Counted from the first letter of the stretch, positions 34,899-46,536 are shown. The stretch: 64,000 nucleotides of DNA from Cydia pomonella (GCF_033807575.1 NC_084717.1:11843692-11907691), one strand, 5' to 3'. Numbers and translations are program-made. The notes: generated from the letters alone by a model not told the origin.

Positions 34899-35522
34899 TT
34901 ACATAAAAACGCAAAATTTTGGATTCCCGTTAATTTCTGACGCAAGCGAAATGACAAGAGCTAAAAGAATCAACCAAAAACCAAAGGCTAATGGACATTC
35001 ATGGTGTTGAACCATCGCTAGAGCAGGTCTGTAGAAACGCTCCATGATAGTTAAATTGGATTCCAAAGTCAGAGTTGTCGTAAGTAACATACCACATTTT
35101 CTAAAAGTCATGCAAAGACCCAAAACTTTTTAAACTTAAAGAAAACTATGCGCAGACGTTTTGCTTTGCGAATCATGTGTAATTGCAATCTTATTCGCAC
35201 ACCGTAAATTTTCTTGTAGTATTTGTCCACAATCGTTATTGTTACTCGGGAGGATTGGGTAAATTTTGTGCAAAAAAGCACTTAATGTAATTTTTAAATG
35301 AAAATATAATACCAAAGCACGGCTAAGTAAAATTGTATCTATAATTAACGATACAGTTCTTAATACAATATGATACGAAGATGTTTGGTTCAAACTATGT
35401 TTACGGTGAGCGATTTTTAGCTGGTCAAAGATTATTATTAACAGGATCCAAGAAAACAATATACCTACACATCGAGAGTAGGTAAGTATCCACTTAGATA
35501 GGTACCTCAGTATCTCCTTCAT
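34899..35522 (-). pseudogene. broken ORF with membrane-like segments (possible chemoreceptor relic)
   Basis: A 128-codon minus-strand frame starts at an ATG (35522) with MKEILRYLSKWILTYSRCVG and continues into a strongly hydrophobic segment (residues about 20-32). A second hydrophobic stretch follows at about 50-75. The frame stops at 35136, has a second stop two codons later, then in the same frame stays open through 35123-34899, including a third hydrophobic segment (FGFWLILLALVISLA). An N-terminal SR-x-GIL-like motif before a first membrane helix recalls insect gustatory receptors, but the match is vague. It could equally be chance open sequence. If real, it is a pseudogene or misses introns. 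Function not assigned. Confidence 0.25.
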
Positions 35523-35529
35523 CTAATGA

Positions 35530-36745
35530 CAGTTCCTTTACTTTTTTTTTATATAAGCCTGCGACATATTAGGAAATGAATTATTTGGGAAATCGGAGAC
35601 ACGCTTCCACAACAATACAAATTACATATTTTCTACATTAACACATAAAGATGATATTTTCGAGATGATATTATTACAACCGCTAGATTTTTGAATCCGA
35701 GTAAAAGAGATTAATAATACATCAGTAGAGGTCAAGCTAAAGGTCGTGTTTGGACCAGACAGAGTTTGCGACCCGTGAAAGGTCACGCTTTCGGCTCTTT
35801 TTATACATCAAATAATTACACAAATACTTTTATATAAAAAAAACTAAAAAGCATTATATTTATTCTAAATAATCAGACTGCAAACGAAACAACACCTGCA
35901 AATGACTTTCGTTTTTCGAAATTTCTTTATATTTCAAATATTAAAGTTTTTGTGAGCTAATGCAATTGAGATATTAAAAAACATGAACTGAAAGTTTTAC
36001 AAATTACTTTTTCAGATTGTCTAAATACAGCTTACAAACAAGTAACTGGAACCGCTAACAAAACGTATACTAAGTTAACCCGTTGGCGAGCTCCGAGCGC
36101 AAATTTGCATATCTTTGCTATTGACCAGTCTAGACTTAGTAACTGGTGTCCGAACTGAGACGAGACCCACACCGTTACATTGTTGTTACGAGTTGGTGAC
36201 ACGAATATTTACACTTCAATGGTTACAAATGAACTGCACGTTTTACCTAGTATGGGATTCCCATGTATGTAGACACCCAATACACATTTACCGGTTTGTT
36301 ATCCTTTACGTTACTAACTAATCATAAGTTAATGAAAATCAATCTCAATTAAGTATCCAACGGGTTGGCTTAAAGTAATGAAACGTTTTATTTTAAAAAA
36401 ACATAAAAAGAAAGACCATAAGCTATTAGTGTTTGGATTGTATGCTGGATATGTTCTAGTTTGACATTATAAAATTCATAAAACTAGCTATTATCTTTAT
36501 TCTCTGGTTTTTGAAAATAACATTTCTCACTACTCATGACTTTAAGTCAACCCGTTAATAGTTCACATACAATCTGTAATATTTTTGACTTACGCCAATT
36601 ATTTAAAAAAATATTTACTGAACCAAAAAGCGCGCGCATTTTTTTAATATTTATTTTAATGAATGAATTATAAATTATAATTATTTATATTTTTTAGTTT
36701 TTTTTTTTTGTTGTGTATTTCGTGTTTCAATTGAAGAATTGTAAC
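35530..36745. other. no gene seen
   Basis: AT-rich sequence. The 68-codon frame at 36115 is unremarkable. Confidence 0.35.
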
Positions 36746-36850
36746 TAGGGCTTGCAATATCGGACGGTTTCCAATTCCGGAACTGATTTTCGATATTGGG
36801 TACCAATTCCGGAATTAGTTCCGGATTGGGATTCATCATATTTTTATTAG
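36746..36850. mobile_element. solitary hAT-like terminus
   Basis: TAGGGCTTGCAATATCGGAC is followed by repeated CCGGAA / TTCCGG motifs (about 36770-36830), as at the ends of the two TAGGG-type hAT elements in this window. I found no matching inverted end, so the element is truncated or its other end has diverged. Confidence 0.45.
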
Positions 36851-37116
36851 GTTTTTTAATAAAAATCTAAAAAAAAATTGAAATTCTGATACTTTACGTT
36901 TATCAAAGAAAGTGTTGTTTCAATAGAAATTAGTTAGTAGTATTATTAATCGACAAATATCAATAAACTGAGTAGTGCCGTCTTTGCACCACTTATTTTA
37001 GCAATTTATTTCTATGGTCACTTCTATTCACTTCAATGATACGGCGTATTTATTTGGGGAAACTACGGATGCTAGCAAACCATTTGATGCCTAATTTTAT
37101 ATAATGTTTAAATATA

Positions 37117-37350
37117 ACGGCTGCGTTGCCTAGTAAGTAGTGGCTCTGTTTACGAAGATGAAGGTCCTGGGGTTTCGATCTCGGTAAGGGCATTTATTGA
37201 GTTTATAACGATTATTTGTTCCTGAGTTAAGGTTGTGTTCTATGTATTAAAGTATATAACTATACCTATTACCTTTGTGTATTGCCGATTAGTGCCCAAA
37301 ACTCAAGCCTTATTAAGATTAAACCAAATGGGCTAAATGGTTCAAATTAT
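37117..37350 (+). mobile_element. tRNA-derived SINE, copy 1
   Basis: A tRNA-like head carries a degenerate B box (GGTTTCGATCTCGGTAAGGG) followed by the body GCATTTATTGAG...TTTGTTCCTGAGTTAAGG... and AACTCAAGCCTTATTAAG. The same order occurs at 45197 and 60905. Polymerase III promoter boxes in the head are expected for SINEs. This copy is diverged. Confidence 0.75.
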
Positions 37351-37602
37351 TTTATTAGCGTTACATTCAGCCGGATAAGCCTTTTTATGAAGTGTTAAAT
37401 AATATGTAACTGCAATGGCTCATAGACTTAATGCAAAATATAGGTACTTAAACGATACGTTTTTCAAGTTCGGTTTTTTCCTTACTAGTTCCTAATTCAG
37501 AATATATTATGTTCCGCTACAGGATCCGAAATCTTTCATTAAGGAAACTTCTTTCTGAATTGTGAATGAAACATCCAGGAAAAATATATTCCTACCTTAT
37601 AC

Positions 37603-38699
37603 CTTTTCTTGCACCAGGTGTATCATTCTCCATCTAACCTGGTCTACAATGATTCTGTAATTCTTTCGCAGGTGGGTGCGCAGCAGGGAGATCCACTTGA
37701 ACCGCTTGCTTTCAGTCTTGCCATTCATAAAGCGGTGTCGTCTCTGAAATCTCCTCTTAAGGCACTTTGGGGGGGGATCCTGGAGTCGTAGAGCGAGACT
37801 TGCCTTTTCTTATCCCCCGTCTTAAGGATATGGGACTGGAGGTATATGCGGAGAAGTGCGAGGGTTACTGTTGTGGACCAACCTCTACTTCTTCTTTCTC
37901 TTCTTTAAGGTTTTTGCTTCCTGGTCTCAAAGAGCTTTCCATTGAAACGTTTACTCTTCTGGGTTCTCCTATTTTCCAGGAAGCCATTTCTAGCTCAATA
38001 GAGACCAGAAAGCGTCTACTTCTACTCGCCCAAGAACGCCTAAAATATATTAATGCCCATGTAGCCCTGACTCTATTGCGCATGTGTTTCGCAGTTCCCA
38101 AGATTACGTACCTGTTGAGAACCACTCCAACATGGATGTGTCCGGGTGACGTATCTTCATTTGACGGCACATTAAGGGAAACGGCAGAGACTATCTTGAA
38201 TGTATCTTTTTCAAATGAATAGTGGACTCAAGCGTCTCTGCCGATACGTCACGGTGGTCTCGGTTTGCGGTGTGCGGGGGATGTGGGCTTGCCAGCCTTC
38301 TTAGCGTCGGCACTTGGAGTTGGTGACCTAGTCTTTAAAATGTTACATTGTCATGAAGACAGGGTTACCATTCCGTTTGTCGATGATGCACTGGCAAGGT
38401 GGACAGCTCGTTACCCAACGGCGTCGCTGTCCGAGGCTCCACAAATACAGCGACTTTGGGGCGATGTGGGGGCCAAGGACTCTCTTGCACGGCTTATGGA
38501 GGTAGCCTTGGGGGTGAATTTGGCCAGGTTGAAGTCGGTGTCAAGAGTCGAAGCGGGAACGTGGTTGCAGGCTTTCGAATGAGGGAAAGGGGGTCTGACG
38601 CCTGCGCGGATTCGTATTACCTGGTGCAAAGGTTATCCATCGCCATTCAACGTGGCAATGCGGCTAGCGTTATGGATACCTTTGCGCCGGGGACAACTC
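37603..38699 (+). pseudogene. reverse-transcriptase relic lacking its YxDD box
   Basis: The frame at 37609-37791 reads SQVGAQQGDPLEPLAFSLAI, an RT motif with the QGDPLGP-like turn, then runs to LKALW. The next expected element, the catalytic Y-x-DD segment, is missing. The downstream frame resumes directly with GGDPGVVERDLPFLIPRLKD at 37767, followed by LEVYAEKCEGY. That frame continues to an in-frame TAG at 38220-38222 and then on through WTQASLPIRHGGLGLRCAGD to 38582. After a frame change comes QRLSIAIQRGNAASVMDTF (about 38632-38685). It is the C-terminal two-thirds of an RT, inactivated by deletion, stop and frameshift. The element family is not certain; a second member lies at 46060-46312. 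Confidence 0.8.
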
Positions 38700-38722
38700 G
38701 GGGGGGGGGGGGGGGGGGGGGG
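38700..38722 (+). repeat. poly-G run of 23
   Basis: An uninterrupted run of 23 G lies at the end of the RT relic where the coding remnant gives way to its 3' UTR. It could form a quadruplex, and its length is likely to vary between individuals or assemblies. Confidence 0.9.
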
Positions 38723-39494
38723 TGTGTCTTTTTGACTAGACTTAAGTTAGTCTTAAGTTTTGTTTTTTTAAGTTTTTTTTTTGTGTTTATTGTATATAAT
38801 AATAAAAGCGCTACCTTATAATATAATAAACCTTAATGTTATTTTAAAATGCTTATCGAATGATGCTCCACATGTTGATTTTTCAATTTACTCTAACAAA
38901 CCGTGCCTACTGTATAAACTGTGGTGGTAATTAAGGCGTGTTACGCATACAATTTTAATAAAATAATTTTCACCGTATGGGGTAAAACTACGGATTGAAA
39001 GCTATACTGTATATTTATAGGGTAAAATTTTGTGAAATTATCAACAAAGACTGATTAGCATTTCCGTACCCAAGGCAGCGGTTAGTTGAACAAATAAAGG
39101 GGGAAACTACCGTTCCGTTTTAACCTAATAATATGCTACGGTAAATAAGTTCAAGCCCGACTGATAATTCCACGTTACGATAATACTTGTTAACACTTTT
39201 AAATAACATGTCCGTTCCACGAAACCGAATTGCCTATAATATAGAAATTCCCAAGAATGAGAATACCTATTGCACATATTTTCCGCCAGCATGGTCAGTG
39301 TTAATTATGTGTTATCTCGATGAGGTAAAATTGTAACGCCAGGAAAATTCGTTTACACCCCCGCGTGACATGGTAGTGATTTAAAAGGCCATACCCGATT
39401 TCACTGATGGCTGAGGCTGAGGTTAGATTTCTATCAGGAGGCATCTATATTTCTTATACGAACTTCAAGAGCAAGCCTAAAGTTACTAAATAAA
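38723..39494. other. RT relic 3' UTR, then no gene seen
   Basis: The first 100 bp (GACTAGACTTAAGTTAGTCT, T-rich runs, TAATAATAAA) resembles the T-rich 3' UTR of the related relic at 46060. The remainder is unremarkable. Confidence 0.4.
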
Positions 39495-39496
39495 TA

Positions 39497-40248
39497 AGGA
39501 GTGGTTCAGTAAAAAAGTGGCAGTGAATTATCTAGTATATTTTTTTATTATTTACTAATTATGAAGTAATTTTTTTTTCAGTAATCCGTAAATAAAATAC
39601 TATACAATAACAATAAAATCATATTGAGAAATATCGTATTGTTTGAGTTTTCTCATTTTTATTGTAATGTACCTCGTAACTTTTCGTACAACACAATTTG
39701 ACAATCTTCACCTGCCGTTTTCAACAATGCCACACTTGAATTTCAATTTTCACAACTATTTGTATGCTTTTAGGAATATCATCTTACGAGTAAATTATAC
39801 CAATAAGCTGGAGTTCATCTTCGGTAGTCAGAAAGTCTCTCCAATCTAACCTCTGACTATGGGAGACAAATTTCTGTAAAAATCGCAAATACACAAAAAT
39901 GGAAATTCCATGTCCATGACCTTAGAGTGAAGTCAAATCAAAAAAGTGCAATATCGAACATAAGACAATTTAATAATGTATTAATTCGCTTATCAAACTT
40001 AAAGAAAAAGCTATCTTTATGAGAAATACCTCATAAATTCTCTTAAAAGACGCTGTTCAAAAAGTCTTAGGAGACATGTAATATAAAAGGCGAAAACTTC
40101 AATTCGCCCTTTTATTTTAAATACGATTGTATTTAATTGTATAGAATAGTATTTACAGATACTACAAAAATGCTCTACTTAAAAATTATCACTAATTAAA
40201 ATGAAAAATCCACATAATGTGCTGCTACTTTTTTTCTGAACCACTCCT
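39497..40248 (+). mobile_element. mariner-like non-autonomous element, copy B (752 bp)
   Basis: Same ends and TA flanks as the copy at 25661-26422, same orientation. It lacks a short segment around AGAGGTTTTTC present in copy A. The shared 68-codon frame (39643-39849) is again open, probably because the copies are young rather than because it is coding. Confidence 0.85.
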
Positions 40249-40341
40249 TAACTCACCAGGCTAGAGTTCATGTTTATATATTTTAAACTAAGCTCTCACG
40301 TATTATATTTAATTGTAATTGCCACATTGGCTGTTATAATA

Positions 40342-40655
40342 GTACATTACGATACAAGTGCGAAAAATAGGAAATTCTAAACGAGTGGTGATAAATTAAA
40401 ACACGACCGAAGGGAGTGTTTTAAATCGGCACGAGTTGCGTATTACCTATTCGCACATGTATCGTACGACGTTTTACAGTACATATGACCCTTTAAATTT
40501 TCGACATAGTTACGTAATATGCTAATTATCGCACTAGGGCGGTAAAGTAGCACCATATGTACTGTAAAATGTTTTATAACATCGTGTGACAGGGACAACA
40601 GAAAAAACACTATCAATACTATCATGCTGTCCCTGTCACACGATGTTATACAACA
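40342..40655. mobile_element. cluster of three palindromic units (lepidopteran MITE type)
   Basis: Three inverted-repeat units follow each other. Unit one (about 40345-40472) has TACGATACAAGTGCGAA against TTCGCACATGTATCGTA. Unit two (about 40472-40569) has TTTTACAGTACATATG against CATATGTACTGTAAAA. Unit three (about 40573-40655) has ACATCGTGTGACAGGGACA against TGTCCCTGTCACACGATGT. The first two occur together in other moth genomes as far as I recall. Confidence 0.7.
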
Positions 40656-40659
40656 TTTT

Positions 40660-41734
40660 ATAACAGCGAATGTGGGAGCACCATTATTACATTTATAACT
40701 AGTATTTTATGTAAATTTTCAAGTATGAAAGCAATATTACTAATTGAGGATGTTATTTTAAATAAACTTAATTTGGTACCTAATGACGCTCTCCTAAACA
40801 ACAAAGCAAATGAATTTCAAAGGTGCTAACTCAGTATTTATTACTTATTAGAATACTAACAAGCAAAGTAAACCACGACGACTGGTGTTTTGTTTTCAAA
40901 AGGCTACAACCGCTCGCGTCGCCAATGACAACACCCACGTATCCGAGGCGCTTGACGTGTCTGATCTATTTTTATACCTCCTTCAACCATGTCTATTATC
41001 GGCAGAATTCCTTTAAACAACAGGGCTATAGCTGTAAACAGAACTTGAAAACATAGCTTAAAAATGCAAGTTTAAATTAAAGAACAAGATAAATAAAAGC
41101 AGAGCAGAATAAAAGTAAAAGGAGGTCGTAAATATGTAATACTACCATTTAAACTATTGACAATAAAGATTATCTTTGTGGAATTAAAGAATTGAAATGT
41201 CGATATCATAACCTTTCTTTTTGTTTTGTTGTTGTGCACATCTAGTCGGAGGAGGCAGACCAGCAACGCGTCTACAAGCTAATGACCGTGTACTAGCTGA
41301 GCCCGATTTTAAAAAGCTGCGAGTTACAATTTTACAATTCTAAACCAGATACACAACACCGGTGAAAAAAAGTGTCATTCATGTCAATCAAACTCGTAAA
41401 TCGCGTTGCAGGTTTACATCACACCAGTTAACTATATATACTTGGTATAATAACTACTATGTAATTGGTAACTGTGCGAGAGTCTGACGAAGAGACACGA
41501 CTAACCGCTAATTTACTAAGCTTCTGAGGACCAGACTAGCCAATCTGGGTCAGCCTCGCAGCGCAGACGTCATTACATTTGAACTATATATTATTATCCA
41601 TATAAATCTTAGAATATAAATTCTTAGCGGATACACCAAGAACAGAGAATACAGGATACGCTTCAATACTTTATTTAATTTTCGATACTCAGTTGGGAAT
41701 AAATTGTTACATTCTTGTAACAATTGTAATAAGC
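40660..41734. other. no gene seen
   Basis: AT-rich sequence with short frames only. Confidence 0.35.
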
Positions 41735-41737
41735 TAA

Positions 41738-41880
41738 TGGCTCCTCTACACGATGGCCCAGCGTAGGCCAGTCCAAGGGACGCATTTATGCGTTAGGAGC
41801 ATGTGATATTGCTATCTCATTCTACCGCATAGCTGCGTCCCTTAGACTGGCCTACGCTGGGCCATCGTGTAGAGGAGCCC
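41738..41880. mobile_element. palindromic MITE, GGCTCCTCTACACGATGG family
   Basis: GGCTCCTCTACACGATGGCC and the following AGCGTAGGCCAGTCCAAGGG are mirrored with very few changes at the right end. Flanking TAA (41735-41737 and 41881-41883) suggests a 3-bp TWA duplication as in PIF/Harbinger elements. This hairpin family is common in Lepidoptera. Confidence 0.85.
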
Positions 41881-41883
41881 TAA

Positions 41884-44155
41884 AAATAAGCTATTTGAAC
41901 TTTTAAAAGCAATCTCATCTAAATGCTCGGGCATTTTTATCGTCGCAGTCGAAGCCACAGGTAAAGTCGCGAATCGAGATCAATTTTTACTCTATCAGCG
42001 GACCACTCGGCTTCCGAGCGATCTATTATGACAGACAGACGGTGCAACCAGACACTTGATATGTACAATTGTACATATATACACTAAAGGGCAACCATCT
42101 TGCAAGTTACGGCAGGTCTGGTGCAGACGAATTCAGAATATTTAAGCAGCTTTGGGATAGAATGCTTTATGTTGAAAGCATCAAAATAACGTAAGATTTA
42201 ATTATTGCTATTTTATATAAAGCGGAACATGCTGTATAAATTCTTAAGAGGAAATACCAGCTGAGCCCTTTCACAGATTTGAGAATTTTAGAATATCTCC
42301 GTCGTCGTGCTGACGGCGGTGGCTCGTAAAATTAGTGTGATAAGGTGCAGTAAGTTCGTGTTCTTTGACGCTCTCTGTGTAAGAGTGAGCGACATGGAAG
42401 TACATCATGCTAGGGAAGCGCGGATATCAAGTTTTTTCATTAGAATAATTTGTGTGCTAGGATTTCGATTTTGGATCTGATTGCCGCGCGTTTTAAAGTA
42501 ACCTAGTTCTTATAATAACAAAAATATCAAAAAAAAACAAAGCGTACAGACACAGATACTTGTAATATTGAACTCCAGGGATCCAGAAATCCAAAAGGAA
42601 TATGTCGAGAACGTTTGTATGGAAAAAAGACAACTAATGTTTCCTCTTAAAAAAGAAACCATATGACTATATATTCTTGCTTTTTGGTCAGGTAGGTAAC
42701 TGTCTTGCCGTGCACTGATTAAGTCTCATAATGAACTTCGCTTGCGATGCCGTTTTAATTACTTCCAGCGAGCGCTAAGAACAGCAACAGCTTCTGCTTT
42801 TCAAACGGAGCAAAATGTGCACTGCTTCTGTTAAATAGAGATTCGCATATTTTGTAAAATAAGTACCTATCAAAACATCAAGCAAAATACGTAGTATAAA
42901 CAGTATAAACTGGATAACAGATCATTATTGACCACTTAGGTCAGCGGCAAACATTCTCAACAGGCCAACGCCCCAACGTGCGACCACGTCATCGCGAACG
43001 AATACCGCTTTAATAATTAAGCGCCGCAAGTCTCAAAATCACATGGCAATATGTGAGATAGTTGGAGCGAGCATCCTATACGGTCCACGTCAATGCATTT
43101 CCCGGAATGCACCGATCTCCTTTTGCAATATTTTTATTGTTATTGTAAGCCAATTTAGTGTATATTTTTCCTCGTAGCGCCGTATAAATCAAACATTTAG
43201 AGTGGGTGTCGCACGAAGTGAGTCCAAGAAGCGGGGTCTGCTACACAATGGGTCGGAGTCTTGAATAGTGATAGTGTTCTTTATAGGAGGTAGGATTTTG
43301 GCGGTAATCCTCACATTGTTAGGCAGGAGAGGCTGGTGATTTGTCGCCGGCTCGGATGACGGGCATTGTCTGCTACCTGGCCCCGACGACCGTGAGGTTA
43401 TTACACTTGTTTTTGTGCTCGACTCGACCGACTTACTATTTATTCGCTCTATGACTATGACTGCGCGATTTCATTTGCATTATGTATAATTCAATGTCAA
43501 GATTTACGTTCGTATTGATGAATTTCCTCATGGCGCCACGTTATGTATATTATGTTATTGCTTCATCACACTAGACACTCACGTACAAAGAGTAATTCGT
43601 ATAATAACAAAAATATGTCTGTCTTAAAAAATATATACTATGCGTGTTTATTCTTGTATTACAAATGTAAATTACTACTAAAATTGCTATTTTAATTCTA
43701 AATATATTATAAAAAAGACTGTTAAGGGTTTCTCGGACACATAACCGCCACTTCTTATCGAACTTACTCGCTACTTACACTACTCGTGTCCAAACATGTG
43801 TACCTACTTGAGAGATCCAAATAAACGTATGAAATTTGCATGATAATTAAGAAGATAAAAGATAAGAAACCGTACCGGTAAACAGAAATATTTAACTCCA
43901 ACGTTTGAATTGGATATGAAAAGTTTCTGCCCACGAGGCTTTAAGACAAATGAAACTCAGAAAGTTCTTACGTAGTACCTTTACATGAAATAATTTATGA
44001 GAACAGTTAATTAAGTTAACTTGTAATGCGAATTTTATGAAATAAAATTAAATATGCTTTTGATTTAATTTGGAAGAATAATAGCTACAAGTGGAAATCA
44101 TACAATCCGTGTTATGATCTTCGTGCCGCCCACCATACAAATTATAGCTAAGGAA
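41884..44155. other. no gene seen
   Basis: About 2.3 kb, AT-rich except for a more GC-rich stretch at 43200-43410. No ORF over 60 codons, no repeat recognised. Confidence 0.35.
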
Positions 44156-44163
44156 GTATAAAT

Positions 44164-45964
44164 TAGGGCTCGCGGTCGTGTCCGTGATTCGTGAACCCGT
44201 AGCCGTGCGCCCGGGTTCGTGTTTCACGGCAACGGTTTTCTGGTCCGTTCCACACGTGACATTCGGCTACGTGAAATTAGGGTACGTGAATCCGTGTAGA
44301 TCCGTGTAGGCGTGATCACGGCTTCACGTATCTTAAGAACACGCCGGTTCGGTCCGCCCGCGACGTTGAGTGAAGATACGATGCGGTCTCTAAGAGCTAC
44401 GAATAAAAATGTATCGTGAGTTTTTTATTCATAGCTCTAATTCCGTTTCATTACTTTTGAATTAAAATTTATTTCCAATAGTAAGTCCTTTTAAATATTA
44501 ATGAGTAATAAATGAATAGAACAAAACATTAATTACAATGAATAGCTACTTTAATAAACGGGTTGCTAAAATAATACCACAACACTGTGTGTCAGGAGAC
44601 CAACTGTGATGTCAAGAGTAACTAATGACAATGAATGTGAGTTCAAAATTCTAAACTGCCCCCTCGGGATTAAATAAAAAATACCACGAATTGTAAAACA
44701 AAACATCGCGGTCACTTCTTTCAACTTCACGAACAAAAGGTAAAGCCCACAGCTACTTATGTATATTGTTTGTTTCATTTTGTCTGCACGTGCAACTGCA
44801 CTTCTTATCTACAAAAAAAACCCGGTATGTTGGCTTAGCTTGTTAGTCATACAATAAAACACTCTAACAATAATATGTCATTATTACCTTCAATCTAGAA
44901 ATAAACAGTACTCTTTAATGTGCCGAAAGTCCGAAACTGATAAGAACTGCAGCTGCGTACTTTTTTTTCCGTGGCCCCGTACATGTGTTTTTGTTGAATT
45001 TGTTTACCTGTATTACCTTTATCATATCTACCGAAGATTTGCAGAAATTTACCCTTTTGTTTCTTTGAATTAGGATTGCCTTGTTTATATTTAGGCTACG
45101 TTATATTCTTTGATAGTAGCAAGCTTTTACAAGTATGTTTTATTAATTTCATTAATACTTAACAGAATAAAATGTCTTCTTTTGATTTAATAATGACAAC
45201 CAGTAGCACAGCGTTGCTCAAGTTCATAATTATAATGATACTTACTACGAAGCTGATGGTCCCGGGTTCAAATCCTGGTAAGGGCATGTATTTGTGTGAT
45301 GAGCATGGATATTTGTTCCTGAGTCATGGGTGTTTTCTATGTATTTAAGTATTTATAAATATTTATATATTATATATATCGTTGTATAAGTACCCTCAAC
45401 ACAAGCCTTATTGAGCTTACTGTGGGACTTAGTCAATTTGTGTAATAATGTCCTATAATATTTATTTATTATTATTATTTTAGTGCAATGCAACGAGCAG
45501 GTCGCTAGTTTTGACTAAAATCAATAGCTGGTTATACAAAAAACAGAACAACCCCAAATTATTTAGATATAACCATTATATTCAAATCGATGCAAAAAAT
45601 ACAATTTAAGTTTAATTCACACGTAAATGTTTGTCCGACGAACGTCCCGTATTCTATATACTAAGTGGTAACTCAATTCAACAATACCTAGTCCTTATTT
45701 ATTTTTCTCCCGGGCGTGTCGAACATACGAGACGTGCGATAAGTACCTATCCAACGGAACCGAGCCCGAAGCTCCGCACACGAACGCAGGTACGGGCTAC
45801 GTATCATGGCGAGTCACGGTCACGGCGTGTCACGTGAATCCGGACGCGAACGCAGGTACGAGGTACGTACCTTGCCGTGTTCGTGAAATTCGTGATCTTA
45901 GTACCGCCGGGCTTAAGAACCCGTAGCTACGGATCGGCGTGTATCACGGATATCAGGAGCCCTA
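44164..45964. mobile_element. hAT-type non-autonomous element, 1801 bp
   Basis: The ends TAGGGCTC and (inverted) TAGGGCTC are flanked by a perfect 8-bp duplication GTATAAAT (44156-44163 and 45965-45972). Both subterminal regions (44164-44345 and 45715-45955) are GC-rich with dozens of CGTG/CACG motifs such as TCCGTGATTCGTGAA, in strong contrast to the AT-rich middle. No transposase frame is left. A SINE has inserted at 45197-45478. The right flank is the 3' UTR of an RT relic, so that relic was the target. Confidence 0.88.
45197..45478 (+). mobile_element. tRNA-derived SINE, copy 2
   Basis: B box GGGTTCAAATCCTGGTAAGG, then GTGTGATGAGCATGGATATT, TTGTTCCTGAGTCATGGGTG, ACAAGCCTTATTGAGCTTAC and GTGGGACTTAGTCAATTTGT, with a TTATTATTATT tail. 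It is the best-preserved of three copies and lies inside the hAT element 44164-45964. Confidence 0.88.
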
Positions 45965-46059
45965 GTATAAATCTAGTTGTATTTTTAATAATAAATATAT
46001 TTGGTAAATATACAAAAAACTAAACTACAAAACTTAAAACCTAGATCTAAAAATAAATA

Positions 46060-46312
46060 AAACTAGACTTAAAATAAAATAAAACTATCCCCCTGCGGCA
46101 TGGTGCCGTAGATGCTAGCAGCATTTCCTCGCTGTATCGCAAGACTAATTCTTTGAGCGAGGAAGCTGCCAGCTCTGCGTCTCCGGTGACCTCTCTAATC
46201 CTTTTAGAAAGTTCCTTAAAAAGGTTAAAGGCGCTCGGACCCCACGGACCAAGGGTCTCCACGCCAAATGGTACGAAAGTATATTCGGTGCCGAGACCCC
46301 TATATTTAGTCT
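46060..46312 (-). pseudogene. C-terminal relic of the same RT family, frameshifted
   Basis: The minus strand reads KYRGLGTEYTFVPFGVETLG then PWGPSAFNLFKELSKRIREV to about 46150. After a frame change it continues RISLAIQRGNAASIYGTM down to about 46095. The last motif corresponds to QRLSIAIQRGNAASVMDTF in the relic at 37603-38699, so both derive from one element family. A T-rich 3' UTR follows to about 45973, where the hAT element has landed. Confidence 0.75.
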
Positions 46313-46536
46313 TTTTTAATTAGGTTCATTTTTATTTGTTTGAATATTTTACGAGACAAATCAAATGCTACTTTGTTTGTTTTTAATGAAGGTTGACATT
46401 CCATCAAAACGAAGAGTACATTCTAATGTAGATTGGACGGCACGAAGCTATATAAACATTATATGCTTGACCAGCAATAAGGCATGGGAGGCAGCAATAT
46501 TACAAAACAGCAGATTGAATTGACCTTGTAGTATAT

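Noticed and set aside
42671..42700. TTTTTGGTCAG-GTAGGT on the plus strand as a ratchet site
   Set aside because: The tract is short and the donor is weak; it occurs in plain AT-rich sequence without other support.
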